Origin: Massilia sp. Root335 | GTDB lineage: Bacteria; Pseudomonadota; Gammaproteobacteria; Burkholderiales; Burkholderiaceae_D | DNA length: 64,000 bases | NCBI RefSeq assembly: GCF_001425685.1 | Contig: NZ_LMCY01000026.1 | Location: forward strand, 215,590-279,589 | Direction of reading: 5' to 3' | Shown here: positions 35,670 through 42,846 of the stretch, piece by piece | Layout: every line of letters begins with the position of its first letter | How positions within the stretch are numbered: the stretch's first letter is position 1 | The notes under the pieces: generated by a model | What the model was told of the DNA's origin: nothing | Seen by the model: the letters and a program-made list of their open reading frames with translations, nothing else | Database searches by the model: none | Translations under genes and position numbers: made by a program

Positions 35670-36018
35670 GCCGCCATGGCGGCGCCGGTGCCGGTCGTGC
35701 GAAGTCCGCTCATGCAGGAGGCGTGGCTGTCGTGCTCGATATTCATGTGATGAAGCGAATGGCGCCGTCGGCAATGCCGTGTCGGCGTGAATGGAAGAGA
35801 TTCCCTATGGCAACTTATATATCCCGGGAATCAATATATGATAACAAGTTATTAAATATTGATCGAGCAATACTTACGTTGCTCATCGAAATGTTGCGTC
35901 AATGTAGCAACTTGACCGTCATCACGAAGGTATCGCAACGACAAATATTGCGTCATAGCAATACCAACGACCGGAAGCCGCGCTACAACGAGGGTTTGCA
36001 CCGCCTCTGGAGGCACAT
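35670..36018. promoter_or_regulatory. Divergent region with clustered TTGC/GCAA half-sites
   Basis: A 349-bp region without a gene, AT-rich in its right two thirds. It holds repeated TTGC/GCAA half-sites, including GTTGC-N9-GCAAC (35893-35911) and TTGC-N6-GCAA (35948-35961), with further halves at 35879 and 35935. They look like regulator-binding dyads before the peptidase gene. AGG at 36009-36011 (in CTGGAGGCAC) serves as its ribosome site. Confidence 0.35.
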
Positions 36019-37092
36019 ATGAACGGTAACGCGCGCTGGACCGGCGGCACGCTCGCCGCCCTGCTGCTGATGGCGGACTGCCAGGCGGCGGCGCCGGGCG
36101 GCATCGCCGTCGACGTCACGCCGGTGCGGCAAAGCCTGACGCACGGCGACGACGTCGTCGTGACGGTGACGCTCCGCAATACGTCGACCACGACGCTCTA
36201 CGTGCCGACCTGGCAGACGCCGTTCGCCGGCGTGCAGGCGCCGCTGTTCGACGTCACGCGCGACGGCTTGCCCGTCACCTACCTGGGCATCCAGGCGAAG
36301 CGCGCGGCGCCGGCGCCCGCCGATCTCGTCGCGCTCAGGCCGGGCGCGGCGCGCAGCGTGCGCGTGGAACTGTCCGCGCTGTACCGCATGGACATCACGG
36401 GCGCGTACAGCGTGCGCTACCGCGCCGAGCGCCTGCAGGTGGCCAGCCGGCCGGACGCGTTGCGGCCGCAAGGCCGTGCCGAGGCGTCGCCGCAGGCGGC
36501 CGCCGTCTGGATCGATGGCCGCCTGCCGCGCGGGATGCCGGAACCGCCACCCGCGGTTGTTCCTGCCGGCAGCGGCCTCGCCTATTCACACTGTTCGAAC
36601 GCGCAACAGGACGGCATCGCCGGCGCCGTCCAGGCCGGCCTGGCGATGGCGCAGGATGCCGACGCCTACCTGCAGGGCCAGGCGCTGGCGGTGCGCTACA
36701 CGAACTGGTTCGGCCCGGTGGACAATGCCCGCGCGACGACCGTCGCCCGCCACGTCGCGGCCATCCGCGACGCCTTCGCCACCCGTTTGACCACGGTCGA
36801 CTGCGCGTGCACCCAGCCGTGGTACGCCTATGTCTATCCGAACGAGCCGTACACGATCCACGTCTGCAAGGCCTTCTGGACGGCGCCGCTGACGGGCACC
36901 GATTCCAGGGGCGGCACGCTGGTGCACGAGATGAGCCATTTCACCGTCGTGGCCGGAACCGGCGACTGGGTGTATGGCCAGGCCGCGGCGGCCGCGCTGG
37001 CGGGCAGCAATCCCGACCGTGCCATCGACAACGCCGATTCGCACGAATACTTCAGCGAAAACAATCCCTACCGGACCGTGCGGCGCAATTAA
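36019..37092 (+). CDS. Secreted M35-family (aspzincin) metallopeptidase
   Basis: A 357-residue exported zinc protease of the deuterolysin/peptidyl-Lys type. Signal peptide about 1-24, an N-terminal beta-rich domain (about 28-140; VVVTVTLRNTSTTTLYVP, APLFDVTRDGLPVTYLG), then the catalytic domain (about 180-357). The zinc site HEMSH is at 303-307 and the aspzincin GTGDWVYG, with Asp316 as third ligand, at 313-320. Cys192, 262, 264 and 283 could form disulfides. It ends SHEYFSENNPYRTVRRN, close to other M35 enzymes. It converges with the next gene, overlapping it by four bases. Confidence 0.92.
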   Translation: MNGNARWTGGTLAALLLMADCQAAAPGGIAVDVTPVRQSLTHGDDVVVTVTLRNTSTTTLYVPTWQTPFAGVQAPLFDVTRDGLPVTYLGIQAKRAAPAPADLVALRPGAARSVRVELSALYRMDITGAYSVRYRAERLQVASRPDALRPQGRAEASPQAAAVWIDGRLPRGMPEPPPAVVPAGSGLAYSHCSNAQQDGIAGAVQAGLAMAQDADAYLQGQALAVRYTNWFGPVDNARATTVARHVAAIRDAFATRLTTVDCACTQPWYAYVYPNEPYTIHVCKAFWTAPLTGTDSRGGTLVHEMSHFTVVAGTGDWVYGQAAAAALAGSNPDRAIDNADSHEYFSENNPYRTVRRN

Positions 37093-37490
37093 GGCGCGAC
37101 GTGGCGGAACATCACGGGCTCGGTGACGAGCGGCGTCGTGGCGTCGGGCTGGTGGATGTCGGCCAGTGCCAGGCCGGCGTAGCGCAGCTCGTAGGTGTGG
37201 TCGCCCGGACGGAAGGCGTAGTCGGCCGTGATGTCGATGGTGTGCGTGTGGGCGGAGTGCGGCGGCAGTTCGAACCACCCGGATGCCCCCTGCGCGGCGC
37301 CGGCGCCGACATAGGCGACGACCGCGCCGCCCGGATGCGCGCGCACGTCGAACAGGCGGCCGGCGGGCCGCACGTCGGCATCCAGCGCGCGCGGCAGCCA
37401 CACCCGGCGCTCGCCGCGGTTCTCCGCCCTGAAGGTGATCCATACCTTGTCATGCCTCGCGTCGACGCTCAGGCTCGCATGCAAATTCAT
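37089..37490 (-). CDS. Free-standing homologue of the M35 peptidase N-terminal domain
   Basis: A 133-residue protein without signal peptide or membrane segment. Read beside residues 47-140 of the adjacent peptidase, it shares a spaced pattern: VWITFRAENRGERRVWLP with VVVTVTLRNTSTTTLYVP, GRLFDVRAHPGGAVVAYVG with APLFDVTRDGLPVTYLG, then a hydrophobic/Tyr stretch ending YELRYAGLAL with YSVRYRAERL. The ATG at 37490 is chosen because GAGGAGA lies 5 bases before it; an earlier in-frame start lacks such a site. Its stop overlaps the peptidase stop by four bases on the opposite strand. Function unknown; a cytoplasmic partner or inhibitor of the peptidase is one possibility. Confidence 0.7.
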   Translation of the reverse strand: MNLHASLSVDARHDKVWITFRAENRGERRVWLPRALDADVRPAGRLFDVRAHPGGAVVAYVGAGAAQGASGWFELPPHSAHTHTIDITADYAFRPGDHTYELRYAGLALADIHQPDATTPLVTEPVMFRHVAP

Positions 37491-37554
37491 CCGGTCTCCT
37501 CGTTCGTTCGACATTGCTGTCGGGCGGGAACGATTGTACCGCGCGGGCGCGGCG

Positions 37555-38289
37555 TCAGGCGCCGGCGCCGGAGAGAATGGTGACGGCCACGCGCCGGTTG
37601 CGCGCCCGCCCGATGGGGTCGAGGTTCGATGCGATCGGCCGGTTGGCGCCGCGCCCCACGGCCGCCAGCCGTTCCTCGGCCACGCCGTTCGCCGCGAACA
37701 GGCGCACGACGGTGGTGGCGCGCACCGCGGACAATTCCCAGTTCGACGCGAACGCCGGGTTGCCGATCGGCGTATTGTCCGTGAAGCCTTCGACTTCGAT
37801 CCCGTGCGGATCGTCCTTGAGCAGGTCGGCGACGGTGCGCAGGGTCTCCTGGGCCGGGGGCGTCAGCGCGGCGTCGCCTTCGTCGAACAGCACGCTGGCA
37901 TTGATCTCCAGCGTGACGCCGCGCGCGGTCTGCGTCACGCGCACCTTGCCGCTGTTGACGAGGGGTTTCAGGATGCTGTCCAGCTTCTTCGCCAGCAGGT
38001 CGAGGCGTGCGCGGTCGCGCTTGGCCTCTTCCGCCCGCTTGTGCGCGAGGATGTTGGACAGGGGCAGCGCGTCGACCTCGACCATGGTATTCGTCCGGTT
38101 CGCGGCGCCGCGGCCGCCGAACGCATCGCCCAGCGCTTCCGACAACACCGTGTACTTGCCGATATTGACCACGGACACCGCATACATGACGACGAAGAAC
38201 GCGAACAGCAGGGTGATGAAGTCGGCGTAGGAAATCAGCCAGCGCTCGTGGTTCTCGGTGTCCTGTTCGTACCGTTTGCGGCGCGCCAT
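37555..38289 (-). CDS. motD: Flagellar motor stator protein MotD (MotB-like, OmpA domain)
   Basis: Peptidoglycan-anchored stator half. The 244-residue protein has a short basic N-terminus, one membrane helix with the proton-carrying Asp (LISYADFITLLFAFFVVMYA, about 18-37), and a C-terminal OmpA-like domain with INASVLFDEGDAALTPPAQE, VEGFTDNTPIGNPAFASNWE and the RARNRRV end. MotC/MotD is the second stator pair known from pseudomonads and also found in betaproteobacteria. Ten bases follow motC. Confidence 0.95.
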   Translation of the reverse strand: MARRKRYEQDTENHERWLISYADFITLLFAFFVVMYAVSVVNIGKYTVLSEALGDAFGGRGAANRTNTMVEVDALPLSNILAHKRAEEAKRDRARLDLLAKKLDSILKPLVNSGKVRVTQTARGVTLEINASVLFDEGDAALTPPAQETLRTVADLLKDDPHGIEVEGFTDNTPIGNPAFASNWELSAVRATTVVRLFAANGVAEERLAAVGRGANRPIASNLDPIGRARNRRVAVTILSGAGA

Positions 38290-38299
38290 GGCAGCGAAG

Positions 38300-39043
38300 T
38301 CAGTGCTGCGCCAGCAGGCACGCCACGCGCTCTTCGATCACACGCGTGTAGTCGCCGGTGGCGATGTCGTGGAAGACGTCGGTCAGGATTTCGTACTGGG
38401 CCACGCGCTCGGCGACGATGCCCTTGATCTTGTTGCCGACCGGGTAAAAGAACAGGTTCGCGAGGCCGACGCCGTACACGGTCGAGACGAACGCGACGGC
38501 GATACCGGCGCCAAGGCGCGACGGGTCGGACAGGTTTTCCATCACGTGGATCAGGCCCAGCACGGCGCCGAGGATGCCGACCGTCGGCGCATAGCCGGCC
38601 GCCGATTCCCAGATGCGCGCGGCCTGGCGTTCGCGGAATTCGTAGGTGTTGATTTCCGTGTCGAGCAGGCTGCGCAGCTTGTCCGGCTGGATGCCGTCGA
38701 CGACGAGGCGCAGGCCCTTCTGGATGAACGGATCGGCCTTCGCGACGTACTGTTCGAGCGACAGCAGCCCGTCGCGCCGTGCCGACAGGCTCCACAGGTT
38801 GATCTCGCGTGCGAGCGCCTGGCGGCGGTCGGGCGGCGTGATGAACACCCAGCGCAGCATGCGCACGCCGCGCACGAACGCCTGCGATTTGGTCTGCAGC
38901 AGCACGGCGCCGAACGTGCCGACCACGACGATGGCGAACGCGGCCGGCTGGATCAGCGAGGAGAATTTGCCGCCGTCGAGCGTGTGCCCGATGAAGACCC
39001 CGGCGAGCGCCAGTGCGAGGCCTAGCAGGCTGGTCAGGTCCAC
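38300..39043 (-). CDS. motC: Flagellar motor stator protein MotC (MotA-like)
   Basis: Membrane stator half that pushes on FliG. The 247-residue protein has four membrane helices, two near the start (LLGLALALAGVFIGHTL; PAAFAIVVVGTFGAVLLQT) and two later (YAPTVGILGAVLGLIHVMEN; GAGIAVAFVSTVYGVGLANL). The cytoplasmic loop carries LSLEQYVAKADPFIQKGLRL with the charged residues expected. It starts with GTG and overlaps the fliA end by 10 bases. A MotAB pair is not in the window. Confidence 0.96.
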   Translation of the reverse strand: MDLTSLLGLALALAGVFIGHTLDGGKFSSLIQPAAFAIVVVGTFGAVLLQTKSQAFVRGVRMLRWVFITPPDRRQALAREINLWSLSARRDGLLSLEQYVAKADPFIQKGLRLVVDGIQPDKLRSLLDTEINTYEFRERQAARIWESAAGYAPTVGILGAVLGLIHVMENLSDPSRLGAGIAVAFVSTVYGVGLANLFFYPVGNKIKGIVAERVAQYEILTDVFHDIATGDYTRVIEERVACLLAQH

Positions 39044-39753
39044 GAACGCTCCCGCAGATAGGTACGCAGGCGCGCCACGGCCTGGGTGTGCAGCTGCGAC
39101 ACGCGCGATTCCGACACGCCCATCACGGCGCCGATTTCCTTGAGGTTGAGTTCTTCTTCGTAGTACAGGCCCATCAGCATCTTCTCGCGCGGCGGCAGCG
39201 CGTCGATGGCGTCGATGACGGTCTGGCGGAAGTCCGTGTCGAGCAGGCTCTTGAGCGGGTCGTCGTCGTCCACGGCATAGCGGTCGAGGAAACTGTCGCT
39301 GCCCTCTTCGTCATGGAAATCCTCGTAGTACACGAGCTGGTGGCCGCCGGAATCGCCCAGCAGGTCCTGATAATCGGCCAGCGACAGCTTGAGCGACTTC
39401 GCCACCTCGGATTCGCTGGGCGGACGGCCCAGCTGCTGCTGCAGCGTAGCCATGGCCTGCTCGACCTTGCGCATATTGGCGCGCGTGGAGCGCGGCATCC
39501 AGTCGCTGCTGCGCAGCTCGTCCAGCATGGCGCCGCGGATGCGCAGCACCGCATAGGTCTCGAACTGCGCGCCGTGGTTCTCCTCGTAGCGGTTGATCGC
39601 ATCGAGCAGGCCGATCATGCCTGCCTGTACCAGGTCATCGACTTCGACGGACGGCGGGAGCTTGGCCTTCATCTGGTGGGCGAGACGCTTCACCAGCGGC
39701 ATGTGCTCCGTCAGCAAGGAGTTCTTGTCCGCTTTCCCTTTGACCGTGTACAT
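39034..39753 (-). CDS. fliA: RNA polymerase sigma-28 factor FliA
   Basis: Sigma factor for late flagellar genes; recognises the three promoters found in this window. The 239-residue protein has region 2 (LVKRLAHQMKAKLPPSVEVD, DLVQAGMIGLLDAINRYEEN, YAVLRIRGAMLDELRSSDWM), region 3 (LGRPPSESEVAKSLKLSLAD) and region 4 (LPPREKMLMGLYYEEELNLK, EIGAVMGVSESRVSQLHTQA). In the minus-strand run flhF-flhG-fliA-motC-motD, 29 bases after flhG. Confidence 0.98.
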   Translation of the reverse strand: MYTVKGKADKNSLLTEHMPLVKRLAHQMKAKLPPSVEVDDLVQAGMIGLLDAINRYEENHGAQFETYAVLRIRGAMLDELRSSDWMPRSTRANMRKVEQAMATLQQQLGRPPSESEVAKSLKLSLADYQDLLGDSGGHQLVYYEDFHDEEGSDSFLDRYAVDDDDPLKSLLDTDFRQTVIDAIDALPPREKMLMGLYYEEELNLKEIGAVMGVSESRVSQLHTQAVARLRTYLRERSWT

Positions 39754-39782
39754 GGTTCCAGTAATTAATTATTCTTCGCCGC

Positions 39783-40679
39783 TCAGGCGGCCCGTCCCTG
39801 CTGCATGCCGGTGCGCGCGAAGCGCCCCGCCAGGCGGCGGAAAGCCACCGAAGCGCCGGCCAGCGGGAATGCGTCGACCACGGCGCGCCCGAGGCGCGCG
39901 GCGCGGTGCAGGTACTCGTCCGCCGGCACGGAGCCCATGGAGCTCAGCGTTACCGCCAAGTAACGAGTTGCCGCAGATGACATATTATCGTATACCACCT
40001 TCGCCTCGGCTTCGGTAGCGCCGGTGACAAGAATACCGAACGGACGGCGGCCGAGCTGCTGCGACAGTCGCTTGATCAGCGCATACGCGTTCGTGATCGA
40101 CGCCGCGCTCGTCGACACCTGCACGACGATCTCGGACGTGGCCATGATCGGCACGGGGAACATGCCGTCTTCGGAAAGCTCGCCGTCGACCATGATGATG
40201 CTGCCGGACGATTGCTGGACGAGGACGTCGAAGGTTTTGGCGAGGCGCCGCATCTCGTCAGCCGCACCTCCCGTCGCTCCCGCGAAGGCGGGAGCCCAAT
40301 CTTGCTGGCGTACCCGGCTGTTCGAAGACACCTGGGTCACCGCCTGCGCGGTGACGACGTTTTTATACGCCATCTTGACTACCGAAAACCCCTGCGGCAC
40401 CGCATGGATCACCTGGTTCAGCGCGCATTCCTGGCGTGCCACGTGCAGCAGGCTGGGGCCGCGGTCGACGCCGAGGCGCTGGGCCACGCCGTAGTCGCGC
40501 GTGCAGGCGTCCACGATCATCACGTCGTTGCCGGACTGGGCCAGCGAGGCGCCCAGGTTGACGAGCATGGCGCCCTTGTCGTCCTCGGGCGTGGCGGAAA
40601 GAAAGGTCACGATGCGCGGCTTGGGGCCCGCCAGCATCCGGCGCAGGCCCTCCGCCTGGTCGAAGTCGAAACTAGCCAA
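39783..40679 (-). CDS. flhG: FlhG (FleN/MinD-like) flagellar number regulator, degenerate P-loop, repeat insertion
   Basis: MinD-type protein that limits flagellar number with FlhF. The 298-residue protein keeps the N-terminal DQAEGLR motif (7-13; DQAxxLR in the family activates FlhF GTPase). Where family members have KGGVGKT it reads SATPEDDKGAML (28-39), so no P-loop is visible; VMIVDACTRDYG follows normally. Residues about 107-137 (NVVTAQAVTQVSS...DWAPAFAGATG) are encoded by an 89-bp inverted family-A repeat pair. The remainder fits FlhG/MinD, though the sequence is diverged. Starts with TTG overlapping the flhF stop (TTGGCTAG). Confidence 0.85.
   Translation of the reverse strand: MASFDFDQAEGLRRMLAGPKPRIVTFLSATPEDDKGAMLVNLGASLAQSGNDVMIVDACTRDYGVAQRLGVDRGPSLLHVARQECALNQVIHAVPQGFSVVKMAYKNVVTAQAVTQVSSNSRVRQQDWAPAFAGATGGAADEMRRLAKTFDVLVQQSSGSIIMVDGELSEDGMFPVPIMATSEIVVQVSTSAASITNAYALIKRLSQQLGRRPFGILVTGATEAEAKVVYDNMSSAATRYLAVTLSSMGSVPADEYLHRAARLGRAVVDAFPLAGASVAFRRLAGRFARTGMQQGRAA
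40271..40359. repeat. Family-A inverted doublet inside flhG
   Basis: Forward copy with stem GCTCCCGC/GCGGGAGC and loop GAAG; inverted copy with stem GTCACCGC/GCGGTGAC (40336-40355) and loop CTGC. Elsewhere in the window the stems read GTTCCCGC/GCGGGAAC or GTCCCCGC/GCGGGGAC. Both stems differ at paired positions and still pair, so the hairpins look maintained although the DNA is also translated. Confidence 0.88.
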
Positions 40680-42144
40680 CGTACACCTCGCGCAGCGAAC
40701 GGTCGTTGTTCAGGTTGCCGAGGCCGGCCATCATCAGCGGCAGGTCGGCGTCAAGCAATTGCGCGGCGGCGTCGCGCTTGTTGCGGAAGGCGCGGTCGAC
40801 GAGCATCGCGCGGTCGGCCAGGTGCAGGTCTTCCGGCACGCGCTGGCCGGTGGAGATGTAATACAGGTTCAGCTTCTGGCGCACGAGCACGTCCAGCACG
40901 TTGCCGATCGACGCGGCCTCGTCCAGCTTGGTCATGATGCAGCCGGCCAGGCCGGTGCCCTGGTAGGCGCGCACGACTTCGTTGAGGGTCTCGTTGGTCG
41001 ACGTCGCGTTCAGGCACAGCAGGCGCTTCACGTCGGCGCCGGACTCCGTCAGCATGGCGACCTGTTCGGTGACCATCTGGTCGCGCTGCGACATGCCGAT
41101 CGTGTCGATCAGCACGGTGTGCTTGTTGCGCAGTTCCTTGAGGGCGATGCGCAGGTCGGCCTCGTCCTTCACCGAGTGCACCATCACGCCCAGGATCTTG
41201 CCGTAGATGCGCAGTTGTTCGTGGCCGCCGATACGGTAGGCGTCCGTCGTGATCAGCGCCAGCTTTTCCGGACCGTGGCGCATCACGCAGCGGGCCGCCA
41301 GCTTGGCGGTGGTGGTCGTCTTGCCGACGCCGGTCGGGCCGACCAGCGCGAACACGCCGCCGCGGTCGAGGATGGCATCCTCGTCGGCCATCGTCGTGAT
41401 GTTGCGCGACAGGACAGTCTTGATCCAGCGCAGCGACTCGGCAGCATCCTTGCCGGCCGGCAGCTTGTCGATCAGGTAGCGTGACAGGCTCGCCGAAAAA
41501 CCGGCGGCCAGCATCTCGCGCAGCACGGCGGCCTTCTGCGGCTCGCGCTGCTGGGTGCTGCCCCACGACAGTTCGGCCAGTTGCGTTTCCATCATGCCGC
41601 GCATGGCGCGGATTTCGTTCATCATGCCGCTCATTTCGGCGGCGGCGGACTCTTTCGCCTGGGCGATCGCGGCCGACATCATCGCGGTCATCGCAGCCAT
41701 GTCGAAGGCCGGCGTTTCCGGTTGCGGGGCGCGGCGGTTGGCATACGTCGGCGGCACGGCAGGCGCGGCCGGCTCGTCCAGGTCGTACAGCGAATTCAGC
41801 GATTGGCGCGGGGCCGGGGCTTCCTGGAAGGAACGGGCCTGCGGGGCTTCCTGGAAAGCGCGCGCGGGGCGTGCGGCCGGGCGCGGCGCCGGTGCCGGTG
41901 CCGGTGCGGGTTCGAAGTCATCGAACGAGGGTTCCTGCATGTGCAGGTTCGGACGCGGCGCCGCCATCTCGGATTCCGGCGCCGGCGAGGCCAGCGACGC
42001 GACGTCGTCGTTGTCCAGCGCCAGGATCTCGACCACGCCATCGACCGGGCGGTTCGACAGGATGACCGCGTCCGGCCCCAATGCCTCGCGCACTTTGCGC
42101 AGGGCTTCACGGGAAGTCGCCGCTGTAAATTTCTTCACGTTCAT
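40672..42144 (-). CDS. flhF: Flagellar biosynthesis GTPase FlhF
   Basis: SRP-type GTPase that places the flagellum. The 490-residue protein has an N-terminal B domain (MNVKKFTAATSREALRKVRE), an Ala/Pro-rich linker (about 55-145), an N domain (about 185-255) and a G domain with G1 GPTGVGKTT (269-277), ALITTDAYRIGGHEQLRIYG, VLIDTIGMSQRDQ and TKLDEAASIGNVLDVLV. The ATG at 42144 has GGAGA 7 bases upstream; the frame extends 24 codons further without support. Overlaps flhG by 8 bases. flhA, normally next to it, is 2.2 kb upstream. Confidence 0.96.
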   Translation of the reverse strand: MNVKKFTAATSREALRKVREALGPDAVILSNRPVDGVVEILALDNDDVASLASPAPESEMAAPRPNLHMQEPSFDDFEPAPAPAPAPRPAARPARAFQEAPQARSFQEAPAPRQSLNSLYDLDEPAAPAVPPTYANRRAPQPETPAFDMAAMTAMMSAAIAQAKESAAAEMSGMMNEIRAMRGMMETQLAELSWGSTQQREPQKAAVLREMLAAGFSASLSRYLIDKLPAGKDAAESLRWIKTVLSRNITTMADEDAILDRGGVFALVGPTGVGKTTTTAKLAARCVMRHGPEKLALITTDAYRIGGHEQLRIYGKILGVMVHSVKDEADLRIALKELRNKHTVLIDTIGMSQRDQMVTEQVAMLTESGADVKRLLCLNATSTNETLNEVVRAYQGTGLAGCIMTKLDEAASIGNVLDVLVRQKLNLYYISTGQRVPEDLHLADRAMLVDRAFRNKRDAAAQLLDADLPLMMAGLGNLNNDRSLREVYVG

Positions 42145-42574
42145 CGTTGTTCTCCGCTCTTCCTGGCTGTGGCTCAAGGTGGTTCGCTGTCCGGTCATGC
42201 GGGCACAATGGCCCATTCACGGAGAGGATTATTGACGATGCCAGGAGGAAACGATTGGAGGAAAAGGCGGGGGAAAATCCGCCTATTCAATCAAACTCAA
42301 AACGCCGGGACATTATTTCCGAAGAATAATTCTGGTCACAGCCCGCGATCGCTGCCATCCTGTCACATGTACGGCCGAGAATTGCGCGACTGGTTGTCAT
42401 TTCGACATGATCAATGTAGCGAATTGTGCAAACAATGTAAGGAAACGCAAAATTTCTGAAGGCTCTGGTAATTTAAATAACGGCAAATCTATTCAATTGT
42501 AACGACCGGCGTCCACGCTCATGCTAGACTGTATTTAAAAAACGATGAGATGGTCGACATAGAAAGGCCAGCAG
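42145..42574. other. Intergenic region between flhF and a small membrane protein gene
   Basis: 430 bases, increasingly AT-rich to the right. It must contain the promoter for flhF and one for the 78-residue gene at 42575, before which an extended -10-like TGCTAGACT lies at about 42521-42529. No gene or repeat of either family was found. Confidence 0.4.
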
Positions 42575-42811
42575 ATGAAACTGAGACTACCGAAGCGTCA
42601 TTCCGCTGCCAATATGGAAGCCTTGCTCGTGCATTTCTGCGCGTCGCTTGATCGTAGTCTTCCTACTTTGCGGACGTTTTTCATCGTGGCAGGTGTGATT
42701 GCGGCAGCAGCCCGCACAGGCATATGTTCCGACTTCCTGTTTGTCACCGGCCTCTTGCTTCAGTTCGCGATATGGTTCGAACACTGGTGGATGCAAAAAC
42801 GGACCCGCTGA
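42575..42811 (+). CDS. Small membrane protein, unknown function
   Basis: A 78-residue protein not recognised from any family. It has a basic N-terminus (MKLRLPKRHS), a hydrophobic segment (TFFIVAGVIAAAARTGICS, about 34-52), and a second (FLFVTGLLLQFAIWFEHWWM, about 54-73) with a Trp-rich end and basic tail. It is preceded by GGCCAGCAG, a weak site. The stop lies inside the bidirectional terminator that also ends the converging glycosyltransferase gene. It is in the interval that separates flhF from flhA, so it probably arrived with its neighbour. Confidence 0.6.
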   Translation: MKLRLPKRHSAANMEALLVHFCASLDRSLPTLRTFFIVAGVIAAAARTGICSDFLFVTGLLLQFAIWFEHWWMQKRTR

Positions 42812-42825
42812 GGGTCCGTTTTTTT
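42795..42825. terminator. Bidirectional intrinsic terminator
   Basis: Stem ACGGACCC/GGGTCCGT (42799-42806 and 42812-42819), short loop, T-run after it and A-run before it. It serves the 78-residue gene on plus and the glycosyltransferase gene on minus. Confidence 0.93.
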
Positions 42826-42846
42826 ATATCCTGGCTCTGAAACGCT

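Noticed and set aside
40271-40359. flhG as a pseudogene because of the repeat insertion
   Set aside because: The frame stays open through the insert, the DQAxxLR motif and the rest of the protein are intact, and neighbouring overlaps are preserved.
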